Assembly (NCBI GenBank): GCA_050952125.1
Contig: JBMNKK010000004.1
Coordinates: 62,001-126,000, forward strand
Length of the DNA stretch: 64,000 nt
Source of the DNA: UBA3951 sp050952125
Lineage (GTDB): Bacteria > Bacillota > Sulfobacillia > Fermentithermobacillales > Fermentithermobacillaceae
Reading direction: 5' to 3'
Both the position numbers and the translations under genes were made by a program. Position 1 is the first letter of the stretch, and each line of letters opens with the position of its first letter. Below, one piece after another: positions 43,417 to 51,890 of the stretch. A model generated the notes under the pieces. That model had not been told where the DNA came from. It made no database searches and saw only the letters and a program-made list of their open reading frames with translations.

Positions 43417-44072
43417 CCTCTATCGATCATGTCGCTGAGCTTCCGCAAACCTGATTCAGAGCCGATCGCCACCAGAGCATCGCCCTCGCGAAGCAGCTCG
43501 TCGGGATCTATGAAAACCTGAACACTGTCGCCCCTCTTGAGCGCCACGACGTTAATGCCCGCCTTGTGGCGCAGATCCAGGCTACGCAGGGACCGCTTGG
43601 CCAGAGCGCCTGCGACTTCAATCTCGAACACGCTGTACTCAGGAGACAGCTCGATGTGATCGATGAGGCTGCCCGAGATGAGAGAAAAGCCCAGCCGTTC
43701 TCCCATGTCCTTTTCGGGAAAGACAACTCGGTCAGCGCCTACCTTCTCAAGGATCTGCCCGTGCTGGTCGCTTGACGCTTTCACGATCACTTGCTTACAA
43801 CCCATCTGCTTCAGAAGCAGGGTAACCATAAGGCTGGCTTCAAAAGCACTCATGGCTACCACAATCACATCGAAGTTCTTCATCCCCAGGTCTCGCAGAG
43901 TACCCTCCTGGGTTGCGTCTGCCTGAACCGCCGTTGTGACAAGCGGCGCGATCTCCCTTACTCTATCTTCGTTCACATCCACGGCCATCACTTCGGATCC
44001 TAGCCTGGACAGGGTAGCTGCCAGGCTTCCACCGAACCTCCCCAGCCCTATGACTGCGAACTGTTTCCTCAA
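43413..44072 (-). CDS. ktrA: KtrA/TrkA-type potassium-uptake regulatory subunit
   Basis: About 219 residues: an N-terminal RCK_N Rossmann domain (QFAVIGLGRFGGSLA, VMAVDVNEDRV, VQADATQEGTL) and a C-terminal RCK_C domain. KtrA forms a cytoplasmic ring that gates the KtrB channel and, in Firmicutes, its C-terminal domain can bind cyclic di-AMP. TTG 44072, eight bases after GGTGAG, gives MRKQFAVIGLG, matching relatives; GTG 44081 is an alternative. It follows ktrB and is convergent with operon gene D. Confidence 0.95.
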   Translation of the reverse strand: MRKQFAVIGLGRFGGSLAATLSRLGSEVMAVDVNEDRVREIAPLVTTAVQADATQEGTLRDLGMKNFDVIVVAMSAFEASLMVTLLLKQMGCKQVIVKASSDQHGQILEKVGADRVVFPEKDMGERLGFSLISGSLIDHIELSPEYSVFEIEVAGALAKRSLRSLDLRHKAGINVVALKRGDSVQVFIDPDELLREGDALVAIGSESGLRKLSDMIDRG

Positions 44073-44089
44073 GTCAATCACTCACCTTT

Positions 44090-45433
44090 TCAGCCTACTG
44101 CTACCTTCTCCTCGGGATAGCGGTACTTCCCGCTTCCTTTTGGTGAAGACAAAGCTATAAGCAATGACAGCGGCCCCACTCTTCCTGCGAACATGGTTCC
44201 CGCAATGACCAGCTTGCCGATAGACGTCATCTCCGGCGTCATGGCCCTTGACAGCCCAACAGTGCCGAATGCTGAAACGACTTCGAAGAGAATGTCCTGG
44301 AAAGCGGCATTTTCGGTAAGGGTCAATATCAGTGTAGAAACCATGACCAACGCCGTGGAAACCAGAATGATGGTGATGGCCTTAATGACGAGATCCTGAG
44401 GCATCCGCCTGCGCTCAAACACGACGTCATCCTCACCCCTCACTGCGGCAACCGCAAACCTTGCCGCAATGGCAAAGGTGGTCGTCTTGATGCCGCCGCC
44501 CGTTCCCCCGGGGGAAGCGCCAATGAACATCAGTATCATCGTGATGAATGTACTCGCGGTAAGCAGATTCTGTACCGCTATTGAGTTGAAACCGGCAGTC
44601 CGCGATGTGACTGCCTGAAACCACGACGCGAGGAGCCTTCCCCGGATATCCATGCTTCCCATCGTCCCCGGGTTGTTCCCCTCAATGGCCAAAAACGCGA
44701 AAGTGCCCAAAGTGAGCAGTGCGGCAGTCATTTTCAGGGCCACCCTGGAATGAAGGGTCAAGTCCTTCCACTTTGCCCGGTGGGTATACAGGTCTACTAT
44801 GACGTGAAACCCGATTCCCCCGACAATGACGAGAAGGCTCACGGTCAGCAGAACTAGAGCGTTGTTGTTGAAATCCATGAGGTTATTGCCGAGTATGTCA
44901 AATCCCGCATTGCAGAATGCCGACACCGAGTGGAAGAACCCGTAAAAAGCAGCCCGGAGAGGAGTGAGGCCCCTGGCCTTGCCAAACTGGAGGGCCAGGA
45001 TAATCGCTCCCAGCAGCTCAAAAAGAAGCGTGGTCGCAAATATCCTGCGCAAGAGGACACCCAAACCGGACAGGCTCCACTGCCCGGTCTGCTCCTGTAT
45101 TATGAGCCGCTGCCTAAGGCCAATCCGCCTGCCGGTCACCAAGAATTGAGCGGTGGCGAAGGTCATGAGACCGAGGCCCCCTATTTGAATCAGAATCAAG
45201 ATAACAGCTTGTCCGAATGTACTCCAATAATGAGCGGTGTTGACCACAACCAAACCGGTCACGCAGACTGCAGACGTTGAGGTGAACAAGGCATCTATGA
45301 GCCCCGGTGATACGCCAGCAGATGTCGACACAGGCAGCATCAGGAGAACGGTTCCTACTAGGATCACCGCCGCGAACGAACTTACTATTAGCCTGGTCGG
45401 CGTCGCCCAGTTCTTCGAGACCTGATGGGGCAA
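44090..45433 (-). CDS. ktrB: KtrB/TrkH-type potassium channel subunit
   Basis: A 447-residue membrane protein of the TrkH/KtrB superfamily with the four M1-P-M2 repeats. Pore-loop segments include STSAVCVTGLVVVNTAHYW, SVSAFCNAGFDILGNN, VTSRTAGFNSIAVQ and EVVSAFGTVGLSRAM, each with the central Gly of the selectivity filter. It imports K+ with KtrA. TTG start behind GGGAGGG. ktrA follows after 17 nt. An extended -10 promoter lies about 50 nt upstream. Confidence 0.95.
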   Translation of the reverse strand: MPHQVSKNWATPTRLIVSSFAAVILVGTVLLMLPVSTSAGVSPGLIDALFTSTSAVCVTGLVVVNTAHYWSTFGQAVILILIQIGGLGLMTFATAQFLVTGRRIGLRQRLIIQEQTGQWSLSGLGVLLRRIFATTLLFELLGAIILALQFGKARGLTPLRAAFYGFFHSVSAFCNAGFDILGNNLMDFNNNALVLLTVSLLVIVGGIGFHVIVDLYTHRAKWKDLTLHSRVALKMTAALLTLGTFAFLAIEGNNPGTMGSMDIRGRLLASWFQAVTSRTAGFNSIAVQNLLTASTFITMILMFIGASPGGTGGGIKTTTFAIAARFAVAAVRGEDDVVFERRRMPQDLVIKAITIILVSTALVMVSTLILTLTENAAFQDILFEVVSAFGTVGLSRAMTPEMTSIGKLVIAGTMFAGRVGPLSLLIALSSPKGSGKYRYPEEKVAVG

Positions 45434-45481
45434 GCAAGGAACCCTCCCTGATTAGGCTGCGTACAGCACAGATACCGGATT

Positions 45482-45490
45482 ATTATAGCA
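45482..45490 (-). promoter_or_regulatory. Extended -10 promoter of ktrB
   Basis: On the minus strand TGCTATAAT forms an extended -10 element with no good -35, about 50 nt upstream of the ktrB start. Confidence 0.55.
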
Positions 45491-45527
45491 CCGGCCGCTC
45501 CCTCATTTTTCTCGGCCCCGGATGCTA

Positions 45528-46493
45528 TTACGGAACAGTGTTAATAAGGGTTCCGGGCTCTTTGGCGAAGGCGCAGGCGATACCGGCGGTTAAGCCGATC
45601 TTGCCCGAATCGCCTACAAACACCGCATCCGCACCGCAGGCCTCCACGAGTTCGGCGCCGCTTCGCGGTCCCAACACAAACGCTGCGGTAGACAGACTGT
45701 CCGCCTCCAGCCCTGTGTCAGCAATCACGGTTGCCGACCGGATGCCGGGATTCGCAGGCATACCGGTACGCGGATCGACGATATGGTGATAGCGCCTTCC
45801 GCCGACTTCCATATACTGCTCGTAGCCGCCTGAGGTCACAACAGCTTTGTCAACTACTCCGACAGCGCCCAGGAATGACCCACGCTCAGCGGCGGGGTCC
45901 TGTATACCGACCATCCAGGGGCCCCCGTCCGGCTTGGTCCCGAACGCAGCGATATTGCCTCCTATATCAAGGAGAGCCGAACTCACCCCGTACCGGCGAA
46001 AGACCGACAATGCCTTGTCCGCCGCATAACCTTTAGCGATACCGCCTAGGTCAATGCTCGATCCCCTGTTCTTGAGATGGATCAAGCGCCGCGATGTATC
46101 TACCTCGAGCAACGTGTAGCCGACCAACTGAAGCGCCCGGCCGATGTCACCTTTCTCGGGCAACCTACGGCTGTCGAGCGCCTTCTTCCACAGCATGGTC
46201 ACGGGACCTGCCGTTACGTCAAAAGCACCTCCGCTTAGTCTTGATACAGCTAAAGCGCGATTAAGCACTTCACAGGTCTCACGGCTCACTTTTACAGCCC
46301 TCACGCCTGCTTCGCGGTTGACTCGGGAAACATCGCTCGAAGGGTTGAAGGCACTCATCAGGCTTTCGGCGCGCCTTATCTCCCGGAAAGCCTTTGCGGC
46401 AGCCGGACGGGCCTTGTCTCCCCAAACCTTCATCACCATGAAGGTATTCATGACGACAGCCGACACCTCGGCATAGTCAGGTCTCCGAAACAT
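45528..46493 (-). CDS. apbE: FAD:protein FMN transferase (ApbE family)
   Basis: About 321 residues with ApbE hallmarks: MNTFMVMKVWG near the start, AESLMSAFNPSSDVSRVN, DLGGIAKGYAADKAL, and C-terminal RYHHIVDPRTGMPA. ApbE attaches FMN covalently to Thr/Ser of Rnf/Nqr-type subunits and other secreted flavoproteins. No lipoprotein signal is visible. ATG 46493, four bases after GGGGGA, is preferred; GTG 46544 would add 17 residues. It is divergent from the glycosylase gene, and no rnf genes are nearby. Confidence 0.93.
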   Translation of the reverse strand: MFRRPDYAEVSAVVMNTFMVMKVWGDKARPAAAKAFREIRRAESLMSAFNPSSDVSRVNREAGVRAVKVSRETCEVLNRALAVSRLSGGAFDVTAGPVTMLWKKALDSRRLPEKGDIGRALQLVGYTLLEVDTSRRLIHLKNRGSSIDLGGIAKGYAADKALSVFRRYGVSSALLDIGGNIAAFGTKPDGGPWMVGIQDPAAERGSFLGAVGVVDKAVVTSGGYEQYMEVGGRRYHHIVDPRTGMPANPGIRSATVIADTGLEADSLSTAAFVLGPRSGAELVEACGADAVFVGDSGKIGLTAGIACAFAKEPGTLINTVP

Positions 46494-46609
46494 AGGTCCC
46501 CCTATCAGCCTCTCTAATGCAGGCAGAGATATGCCGCGCCTCACCGCCGCAGACCGGTACAGCGAGTGGATTCTCGTTCGGCGGCGCTATTCCTTCGCTC
46601 GCGAGCCGG

Positions 46610-46639
46610 TTGACGCGGCCCAAGTTTCGCCATTAGGCT
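46610..46639 (+). promoter_or_regulatory. Promoter of the Fpg-like gene
   Basis: TTGACG and TAGGCT are separated by 18 nt. Transcription would start near 46646, leaving a leader of about 15 nt that contains only AGAAGGTGG before the start region. Confidence 0.55.
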
Positions 46640-46660
46640 TAGGTAGAGAAGGTGGTCCAA

Positions 46661-47569
46661 ACGCCCGAACTCCCCGACATCACCATATACGTAGAGCGGC
46701 TCCGCGCCCTTACGGTGTCGCAACCCTTGTGCGCGGTGAAGATAAGGAGCCCCTTTCTCCTGCGCACAGCTGAGCCCGAACCTGCTGCTTTTATCGGGCG
46801 AACGGTGACAGGTGTCGAACGAATCGGCAAACGCATTGTACTGGCATTTGAAGAAGACTACTTCGCCGTGTTCCACCTGATGATCGCGGGAAGACTGCGG
46901 TGGGCAGCTGCGGCGGCGCAGAAGCCTTCTCGCCGAAGTCATAGCGCCATCGCGTCATTTGAGTTTCCCGAAGGGCAGCTCCTCATGACGGAGGCAGGCA
47001 CCAAACACCGGGCTTCACTGCACTTGGTGCGCGGAAGAGACAGCCTGGCGCAGTTTGACCGCGGGGGTGTCAGCGTCCTAGACTGCTTGCCCAAAGCTTT
47101 TATCGCGGCGATGCGCCGTGAGAACAGGACTGTCAAGCGAGCGCTGTCAGATCCGAGCATAGTTGACGGAATCGGCAATGCATACTCAGATGAAGTACTT
47201 CACCGGGCAAAGCTATCCCCCTTTGCCCTTACCGGTAACCTGGATGACCGGAGGCTTGCAGACCTTCACCGCGCAGCGGTCGAAGTGATATCGGAGTGGA
47301 TTGACCGGCTGCGAGGCGAAGCAGGACCTTATCTACCCGAGAAGGTGACGGCCTTTCACCCCGAAATGGCGGTTCACGGGAAGTACGGCAAGCCGTGTCC
47401 CGTTTGCAGCGCCCCTATCCAACGGATCGTGTACGCCGACAACGAGGCGAACTACTGCCCTACCTGCCAAACGGGCGGGAAAATCCTAGCCGACAGGGGG
47501 CTGTCGCGCCTCCTGAAGGACGATTGGCCGAGAACACTTGACGAACTGGAAAGGCTGCGGGGCAAGTAG
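46661..47569 (+). CDS. Fpg/Nei-family DNA glycosylase (probable ACG start)
   Basis: About 302 residues: N-terminal catalytic PELPDITIYVE, helix-two-turn-helix region DGIGNAYSDEVLHRAKLSP and a C-terminal four-Cys zinc finger (CPVCSAP, CPTCQTGG). Fpg enzymes excise oxidised purines and need Pro as the free N-terminal residue after Met removal. The codon directly before PELPD is ACG at 46661, five bases after AAGGTGG; the nearest usual start, GTG 46652, would give MVQTPELPD and bury the catalytic Pro. I therefore favour ACG initiation. It diverges from apbE and converges on the rubrerythrin gene. Confidence 0.9.
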   Translation, partial: TPELPDITIYVERLRALTVSQPLCAVKIRSPFLLRTAEPEPAAFIGRTVTGVERIGKRIVLAFEEDYFAVFHLMIAGRLRWAAAAAQKPSRRSHSAIASFEFPEGQLLMTEAGTKHRASLHLVRGRDSLAQFDRGGVSVLDCLPKAFIAAMRRENRTVKRALSDPSIVDGIGNAYSDEVLHRAKLSPFALTGNLDDRRLADLHRAAVEVISEWIDRLRGEAGPYLPEKVTAFHPEMAVHGKYGKPCPVCSAPIQRIVYADNEANYCPTCQTGGKILADRGLSRLLKDDWPRTLDELERLRGK

Positions 47570-47619
47570 AACAGGCAAACCAGGTGCCGCGATCACTAAA
47601 CCCGCCCTACTACTGCCAT

Positions 47620-47662
47620 ATAAAACAAGAGAGCCGCCCTTTTTTGGGCGGACTCCCTTGTT
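47620..47662 (-). terminator. Terminator for rubrerythrin gene
   Basis: A long imperfect stem (AACAAG...CTTGTT outside, CCGCCC/GGGCGG inside, six-T loop) lies between two convergent genes. Read on the minus strand it is followed by TTTTATA. The T-run on the plus side lies in the loop, so it is a poorer terminator in that direction. Confidence 0.65.
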
Positions 47663-47724
47663 GGTGCTTATGTCAACGCGCTCTAACCGCGCGGTATGTG
47701 TGATCGGCCCCGAAAACCGTTTCC

Positions 47725-48156
47725 TTACCCTTCCGGGAAGTACCTCTTCAGCATGCCTGCAAGCGCCTGAGCGTGCCTGGCCTCATCACGTGAGGTCTCG
47801 TCAAAGTAATCGTGAGCGGGATCCAAGCCCAGCTCCTTTGCCTTCGTTGCCGCTTCCTTCTTGGACTTGTTAGCCATCTGTTCTCCGGCCAGCATCTTCT
47901 CTAGGTTCTCCTTGGTAGACTCGGAAATGAGGCCTGCCAGCTCAACGTAACCGGCCGCATGCGCCGCTTCTTCGTTCGCTATCCTGATCAGAACTTCACC
48001 TATCTCCGGATACCCTTCGCGGTAAGCCTGGCGAGCCATTGCCAGGTAGAGTCCCACTTCCGCTGTCTCGCCGCGATAGTTCCTTTCCGATACTTCCTTA
48101 AGGGCAGTTTCCTTGCAGACTCCGAGTTTGACTTCGTTAATCAGATCGAGCTCCAC
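47725..48156 (-). CDS. Rubrerythrin-type ferritin-like protein
   Basis: A 143-residue four-helix diiron protein without the C-terminal rubredoxin domain. Ligand-type residues are in RNYRGETAEVGLYL, NEEAAHAAGY, ENLEKMLAGEQMA and TSRDEARHAQALAG. Such proteins reduce hydrogen peroxide in anaerobes. GTG start behind GGAGGAA. The regulator gene of the Fur/PerR family lies 3 nt upstream, so the two form one operon for peroxide response. Confidence 0.92.
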   Translation of the reverse strand: MELDLINEVKLGVCKETALKEVSERNYRGETAEVGLYLAMARQAYREGYPEIGEVLIRIANEEAAHAAGYVELAGLISESTKENLEKMLAGEQMANKSKKEAATKAKELGLDPAHDYFDETSRDEARHAQALAGMLKRYFPEG

Positions 48157-48159
48157 TTC

Positions 48160-48636
48160 TCATTCCTCCTGATCCTGTACTTGGAGTGTCTCCTTAGCCT
48201 TTTGGCACTCGGGACAGTAGCCATAGAAGCAGCAATCCATGGCTAGAATGTCCCATTCGGTCGTGGCGGAGCCTTTCTGTAAGAGGTCTCGCAACAGCGG
48301 CTCTAGGGTACCGTTGGTGTCATCCACTCTCCCGCAGGAACGGCAAATCAGGTGGGCGTGAGGAGCGACATTCGCGTCATACCGAAACACATTTGCTTCC
48401 ATGCTGATGCGGCGGATGAGCCCTGCCTCTTCGAGAGAGTGAAGCGTCTGATAGACCGTGTTCAGACTAAGCCCCGGGAAATCCGGCTTGAGTTCATGGT
48501 GCACCATTTCCGGGCTGGGATGCGCTTTGCTTCCTCGCATGAGCCTGGCAATAGCCAACCGCTGCGGGGTGACCCGCATTCCTGCAAGTCTCAAAGCCTG
48601 CTGCTCATCTGTTGCCCGGTTGCTAATGGTGTCCAC
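48160..48636 (-). CDS. Fur/PerR family transcriptional regulator
   Basis: A 158-residue Fur-type repressor: winged helix (RVTPQRLAIARLMRG, LSLNTVYQTLHSLEEAGLI), a metal-site region (NVAPHAHLICRSCGRVDD) and a C-terminal CPEC, so both structural zinc Cys pairs are present. Pairing with rubrerythrin favours PerR-like peroxide sensing over iron sensing. GTG start behind AAGGAG. A palindrome inside its own promoter spacer suggests autoregulation. Confidence 0.93.
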   Translation of the reverse strand: MDTISNRATDEQQALRLAGMRVTPQRLAIARLMRGSKAHPSPEMVHHELKPDFPGLSLNTVYQTLHSLEEAGLIRRISMEANVFRYDANVAPHAHLICRSCGRVDDTNGTLEPLLRDLLQKGSATTEWDILAMDCCFYGYCPECQKAKETLQVQDQEE

Positions 48637-48663
48637 GACAGATTCACTCCTTGCTTGTAATAG

Positions 48664-48692
48664 ATCCTATTTAGGAATGATTCCTTTGTCAA
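48664..48692 (-). promoter_or_regulatory. Promoter with Fur/PerR-type operator
   Basis: On the minus strand, TTGACA and TAGGAT are separated by 17 nt. The spacer holds a perfect 6-1-6 palindrome AGGAATCATTCCT (48673-48685). A repressor bound there would exclude RNA polymerase, so the regulator-rubrerythrin operon is probably autoregulated. Confidence 0.8.
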
Positions 48693-48787
48693 CGCTCGGC
48701 CCGTTTTTTCACGGATGGACATAGACGGAACAATGTCCACCCCGTGAGCATTGTATCCAACCGTCGCAGGTTGACGGTAGTGGGGCG

Positions 48788-50383
48788 TTACCGTCTTGGC
48801 CCGAGATACTCGATCAGGTCGAACACCTCGTCGCAACGGAGAACGAAAGTCAAGACCAGATAGGTCGCCGCGGAAGCTAGCGTTATGCAGGAAAGGAGGA
48901 TGAAGTCATTAGCGGTAGAGCCGGTTCCCGCGCTGAGGCCGAACCTATCTGAGAGACGCACGGCTGCGGCGGCCATCACGGTGGCCGCCATCACCATCCT
49001 CGCGGTGGACGCGCCGAGAGATCGAAGGTTCAAACGGTACCGGTACTGGCGCCGCAAGAGCGAGATCGCCACCGCGAAAGTCAGGAATCCGGAGACGGTA
49101 CTCGCTAAAGCGAGCCCGATATGGCCGAGGCGACCGACGAAAGCGTAGTCAAGACCGATATTGAGGGTGGATGAACATATGCCGAGCAGCACCGATAGAC
49201 CTGTCTTTTGAGAGGAAATGAAAGCGGTCGTGACTATGCGGAGAGCAGCCATTGCTGCCAGACCGGGAGCGTACGCGATAAGGGCAGCCGCCGTCGCGCT
49301 TGTGGCGCCGGCTGTGAAGGCGCCTCTCTCGAAAAGGAGTCTGACTAAAGGCTTGGCCAATGCCATCATACCTGCCGCCACGGGAATACAGATAAACGAA
49401 ATGCTCCTCAGATTCGCCTCCAGCGTGCGGGCAAAACCTCGGTCATCGCCCTTTCCCCACATCCCGGAGAGAGAGGGAGCCATTACGGTTGTAGCTGCGG
49501 CAACCAACACCCCAAGGGGAAGCCACCGGATCCGCTCAGCGTATTCGAGCACAGCCATGGAACCCTCGGCCAGCCTGGACGCCAGCACTTTGTCGACAAA
49601 CCTGTGAAGCCCGGCAAAAGCCGAACCACCCATGAGCGGAAGCGCGAGGGCCAGAACTCTTTGCGTGTCAGGTCCAAAGCCCCATTCCGGCGGCGGCCAC
49701 AAACCGGAACTCTTGAGGCAGGCGTACTGCATAAGGAAAAGAACGAGAAAACCCGCCGAGGACGCGATGCCCAACGAAATCACACCCAAAGCTGGAGCGA
49801 GGACTACTAGAGCAAGGACTACAACGACGTTTTCAACGATGTCGGCTACTGCAGGCACGGCGAACCGGCCTTCGGTGTTCAATATGGACTTTGCGAACGA
49901 GGCCAAGAGCGGAAGCGCCATGGCCGCCAAGAGGATGCGGGCAAGAGCAATAGCTTTAGCGTAAGTGGCCTCAGTGAATCCCGGAGCCACTATCCTGGTC
50001 AGTTGTGGGGCGAAGGCCGCCAAACACGCCGAGGCGCACACGATGAAGCTGCCGACAAGAGCGATGGTCTCTGACGCAACCTTTGAGGCCGCTCGTCCAT
50101 CGCCTTTCCCCACCGCCGCGGCGTACACCGGCAGGAACGTGACTGTAACCGGCCCGGTGACCGCGGTCACCAATGTCGATACCGATATGGCTACTATGAA
50201 AGCGTCAGTCTCCCCGGTCGCCCCAAAGAGGTGAGCCATGACTTGAGACCTCACGAACCCAACGACGCGCGAGACCATGAGCAGTGCGGCGAGCATCGTT
50301 GCCGACCGGGCGGGACGGTTTCCCCCGCCGTGCCAAAAACGACTTCTCTCGGTTTCGCCTCGCCCGATCCGCGGCATGGGCAT
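48788..50383 (-). CDS. murJ: MurJ/MviN lipid II flippase family protein
   Basis: A 531-residue membrane protein with about 14 hydrophobic helices in the MOP-exporter fold. Typical segments are MLAALLMVSRVVGFVRSQVM, FGATGETDAFIVA and GKGDDRGFARTLEANLRSI. MurJ moves lipid II across the membrane for peptidoglycan synthesis. ATG at 50383; the ATG two codons later has GGGGG at six bases and may be the true start. It is alone on its strand; 48693-48787 contains short inverted repeats (TGGACAT/ATGTCCA) but no clear terminator. Confidence 0.92.
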   Translation of the reverse strand: MPMPRIGRGETERSRFWHGGGNRPARSATMLAALLMVSRVVGFVRSQVMAHLFGATGETDAFIVAISVSTLVTAVTGPVTVTFLPVYAAAVGKGDGRAASKVASETIALVGSFIVCASACLAAFAPQLTRIVAPGFTEATYAKAIALARILLAAMALPLLASFAKSILNTEGRFAVPAVADIVENVVVVLALVVLAPALGVISLGIASSAGFLVLFLMQYACLKSSGLWPPPEWGFGPDTQRVLALALPLMGGSAFAGLHRFVDKVLASRLAEGSMAVLEYAERIRWLPLGVLVAAATTVMAPSLSGMWGKGDDRGFARTLEANLRSISFICIPVAAGMMALAKPLVRLLFERGAFTAGATSATAAALIAYAPGLAAMAALRIVTTAFISSQKTGLSVLLGICSSTLNIGLDYAFVGRLGHIGLALASTVSGFLTFAVAISLLRRQYRYRLNLRSLGASTARMVMAATVMAAAAVRLSDRFGLSAGTGSTANDFILLSCITLASAATYLVLTFVLRCDEVFDLIEYLGPRR

Positions 50384-50414
50384 CCCCCGCTGGCAGTTCG
50401 TCCCCTGGTAATGC

Positions 50415-50449
50415 GCCGCCGGCCGTGCAACGTTGACACCGCCGGCGGC
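50415..50449. repeat. 9-bp inverted repeat upstream of murJ
   Basis: GCCGCCGGC and GCCGGCGGC form a perfect 9-bp stem with a 17-nt loop, between the unknown gene and murJ. There is no T-run, so it could be a weak terminator or an operator. Confidence 0.4.
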
Positions 50450-50464
50450 AGAAAACAGGTGCGT

Positions 50465-51112
50465 TTATTCCGGCTCGCAGAACGGGCAAACCAAAGGCAG
50501 CATCTCACTCGCCTTGATGACATACTCAAACGCACTTGTGGCCGCGTTTCCGCTATGCACACTCACAAATACGCGCACGGTTGCATCAACCGGAGAAGGG
50601 CATACGACGACCTCAAAATCGCCGGCGGGAGCCGTCACGACACCGTCCTGAGCCGTACACGGAGCGATGTTGGTCAACACAGTACTTGCAGTCACTTGCG
50701 GCGGATCCACTCCGATGTTGATTAGGCGGACCAATGCGGTTGCCGGAGCGTCTCCAACGTTCTGGACCTTCACGTTGATGGCGTTGTTCTGCCCGGTACG
50801 GACAAAGATCGGGCCTGTGGACTGAGCTCCTGCTATGCCGTTACCGTTACCGCCGTTCATGTTCTCTTCTATCGCCTTGACCTCGCGCTTGATCTCTCTG
50901 AGGCCGAACCTGCGATTCCTCAAGAGACACAGTATAGCTTGAAGTTTGAGCAGCACCTGGAACCAGAGGGACTCCCTGTCACCGCAACATACGTCAAACT
51001 CCTCATCGGGTTCGCATGGGGATCTGTAACCTTTATGGCCCTTCGTCGCCTCGTCATCGCCTATAAGCTCCCTGAGAATCGACATCAAGAGTTCCTTATG
51101 ATCGCGGTCCAC
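50465..51112 (-). CDS. Uncharacterised Cys-containing beta-rich protein
   Basis: A 215-residue protein not recognised. The first 90 residues are charged and helical with a CEPDEEFDVCCG segment; a Gly/Asn-rich linker (NMNGGNGNGIAG) leads to a beta-rich C-terminal half resembling CARDB/Ig-like folds (VKVQNVGDAPATALVRL), ending in CPFCEPE. No signal peptide is seen. Spore-coat or surface roles are conceivable in a spore former but unproven. GTG start nine bases after GGAGG. The 157 bp upstream show no feature I can name. Confidence 0.75.
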   Translation of the reverse strand: MDRDHKELLMSILRELIGDDEATKGHKGYRSPCEPDEEFDVCCGDRESLWFQVLLKLQAILCLLRNRRFGLREIKREVKAIEENMNGGNGNGIAGAQSTGPIFVRTGQNNAINVKVQNVGDAPATALVRLINIGVDPPQVTASTVLTNIAPCTAQDGVVTAPAGDFEVVVCPSPVDATVRVFVSVHSGNAATSAFEYVIKASEMLPLVCPFCEPE

Positions 51113-51269
51113 CTTACCCTACCTCCTAAAGCGGTGTAGTGTTCAGATAAACTTATGTCGCTGGAGCCTAGGCAAGAACGTGGGGCACAACAAGGAGAGA
51201 AGCGGCATGTAGCGGCGAGGTAAGCGAACAACATCTCGGGCACGCGAGAGGCTTAGCGGGGGAGGTCGG

Positions 51270-51758
51270 CTAGCAGCCGGAATCCGGACGGCTCAGCGAC
51301 CACACTTCCAGGTCTCCTTCGCTGTTCAACTCTCTGACCATACCGAGCTTTTCAATGATTTTCTTGGCGTTGAGGTTGTTCGCAACAGTTTCAACCACGA
51401 TCTTCTCCAGCCCGAGTACCCGGAACCCGTAACTGATAAGCTCGCGGCTGATCTCCAGGGCGGATCCTCTTCCCCAGTATTCCTTTCTCAATACCCAGCC
51501 CAGTTCGAAAACTCGATCACTCTCGAACCTGTGGAAGATCACATGCCCCACAAGGTTGCCCGTCGGCCTCTCCGCCAAGGCATAAACATGAGGCTCAGCT
51601 GCCATCCCATGCGTCAAGATGAACTCCTTTGTCTTGTCATAGTCAAACGGCGGCTCGACGAACTCCATAACCTGGGGGTCCGAAAGGTACGCGGCAGCGT
51701 CCTTGATATCAGAAAGGTCAAATTCTCTAAGTTCCAAGTGTTCTGTGGTAAGCCTCAA
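51270..51758 (-). CDS. GNAT family N-acetyltransferase (RimJ/RimL type)
   Basis: A 162-residue GNAT protein with the RimJ/RimL pattern: TTEHLELREFDLSDIKDAAA at the N-terminus, ELGWVLRKEYWGRGSALEIS with the acetyl-CoA-binding RGxA loop, and VVETVANNLNAKKIIEKLGM. Such enzymes acetylate ribosomal protein N-termini or small amines; the substrate cannot be told from sequence. TTG start nine bases after GGGGG. It diverges from the tryptophan T-box promoter. Confidence 0.9.
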   Translation of the reverse strand: MRLTTEHLELREFDLSDIKDAAAYLSDPQVMEFVEPPFDYDKTKEFILTHGMAAEPHVYALAERPTGNLVGHVIFHRFESDRVFELGWVLRKEYWGRGSALEISRELISYGFRVLGLEKIVVETVANNLNAKKIIEKLGMVRELNSEGDLEVWSLSRPDSGC

Positions 51759-51855
51759 GGTCTCACGCCCCCTAAAGCGGGCCAGTTCTCTGGCAGTATC
51801 GACAATTCCTGCTCAAAGCTCATGTTGAAGCATTGGATCGAGACCGTTATTTCCT

Positions 51856-51884
51856 TTGACAGTTCCATCCGTAGGTGCTAGGAT
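51856..51884 (+). promoter_or_regulatory. Promoter of the trpB2 T-box leader
   Basis: TTGACA and TAGGAT are separated by 17 nt. Transcription should start near 51891. Between 51759 and 51855 I see nothing else. Confidence 0.8.
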
Positions 51885-51890
51885 AGGCGC

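Noticed and set aside
47640..47645. Plus-strand terminator for the Fpg-like gene based on the T-run
   Set aside because: The Ts are the hairpin loop, not a tail after the stem; the hairpin fits termination on the minus strand better.
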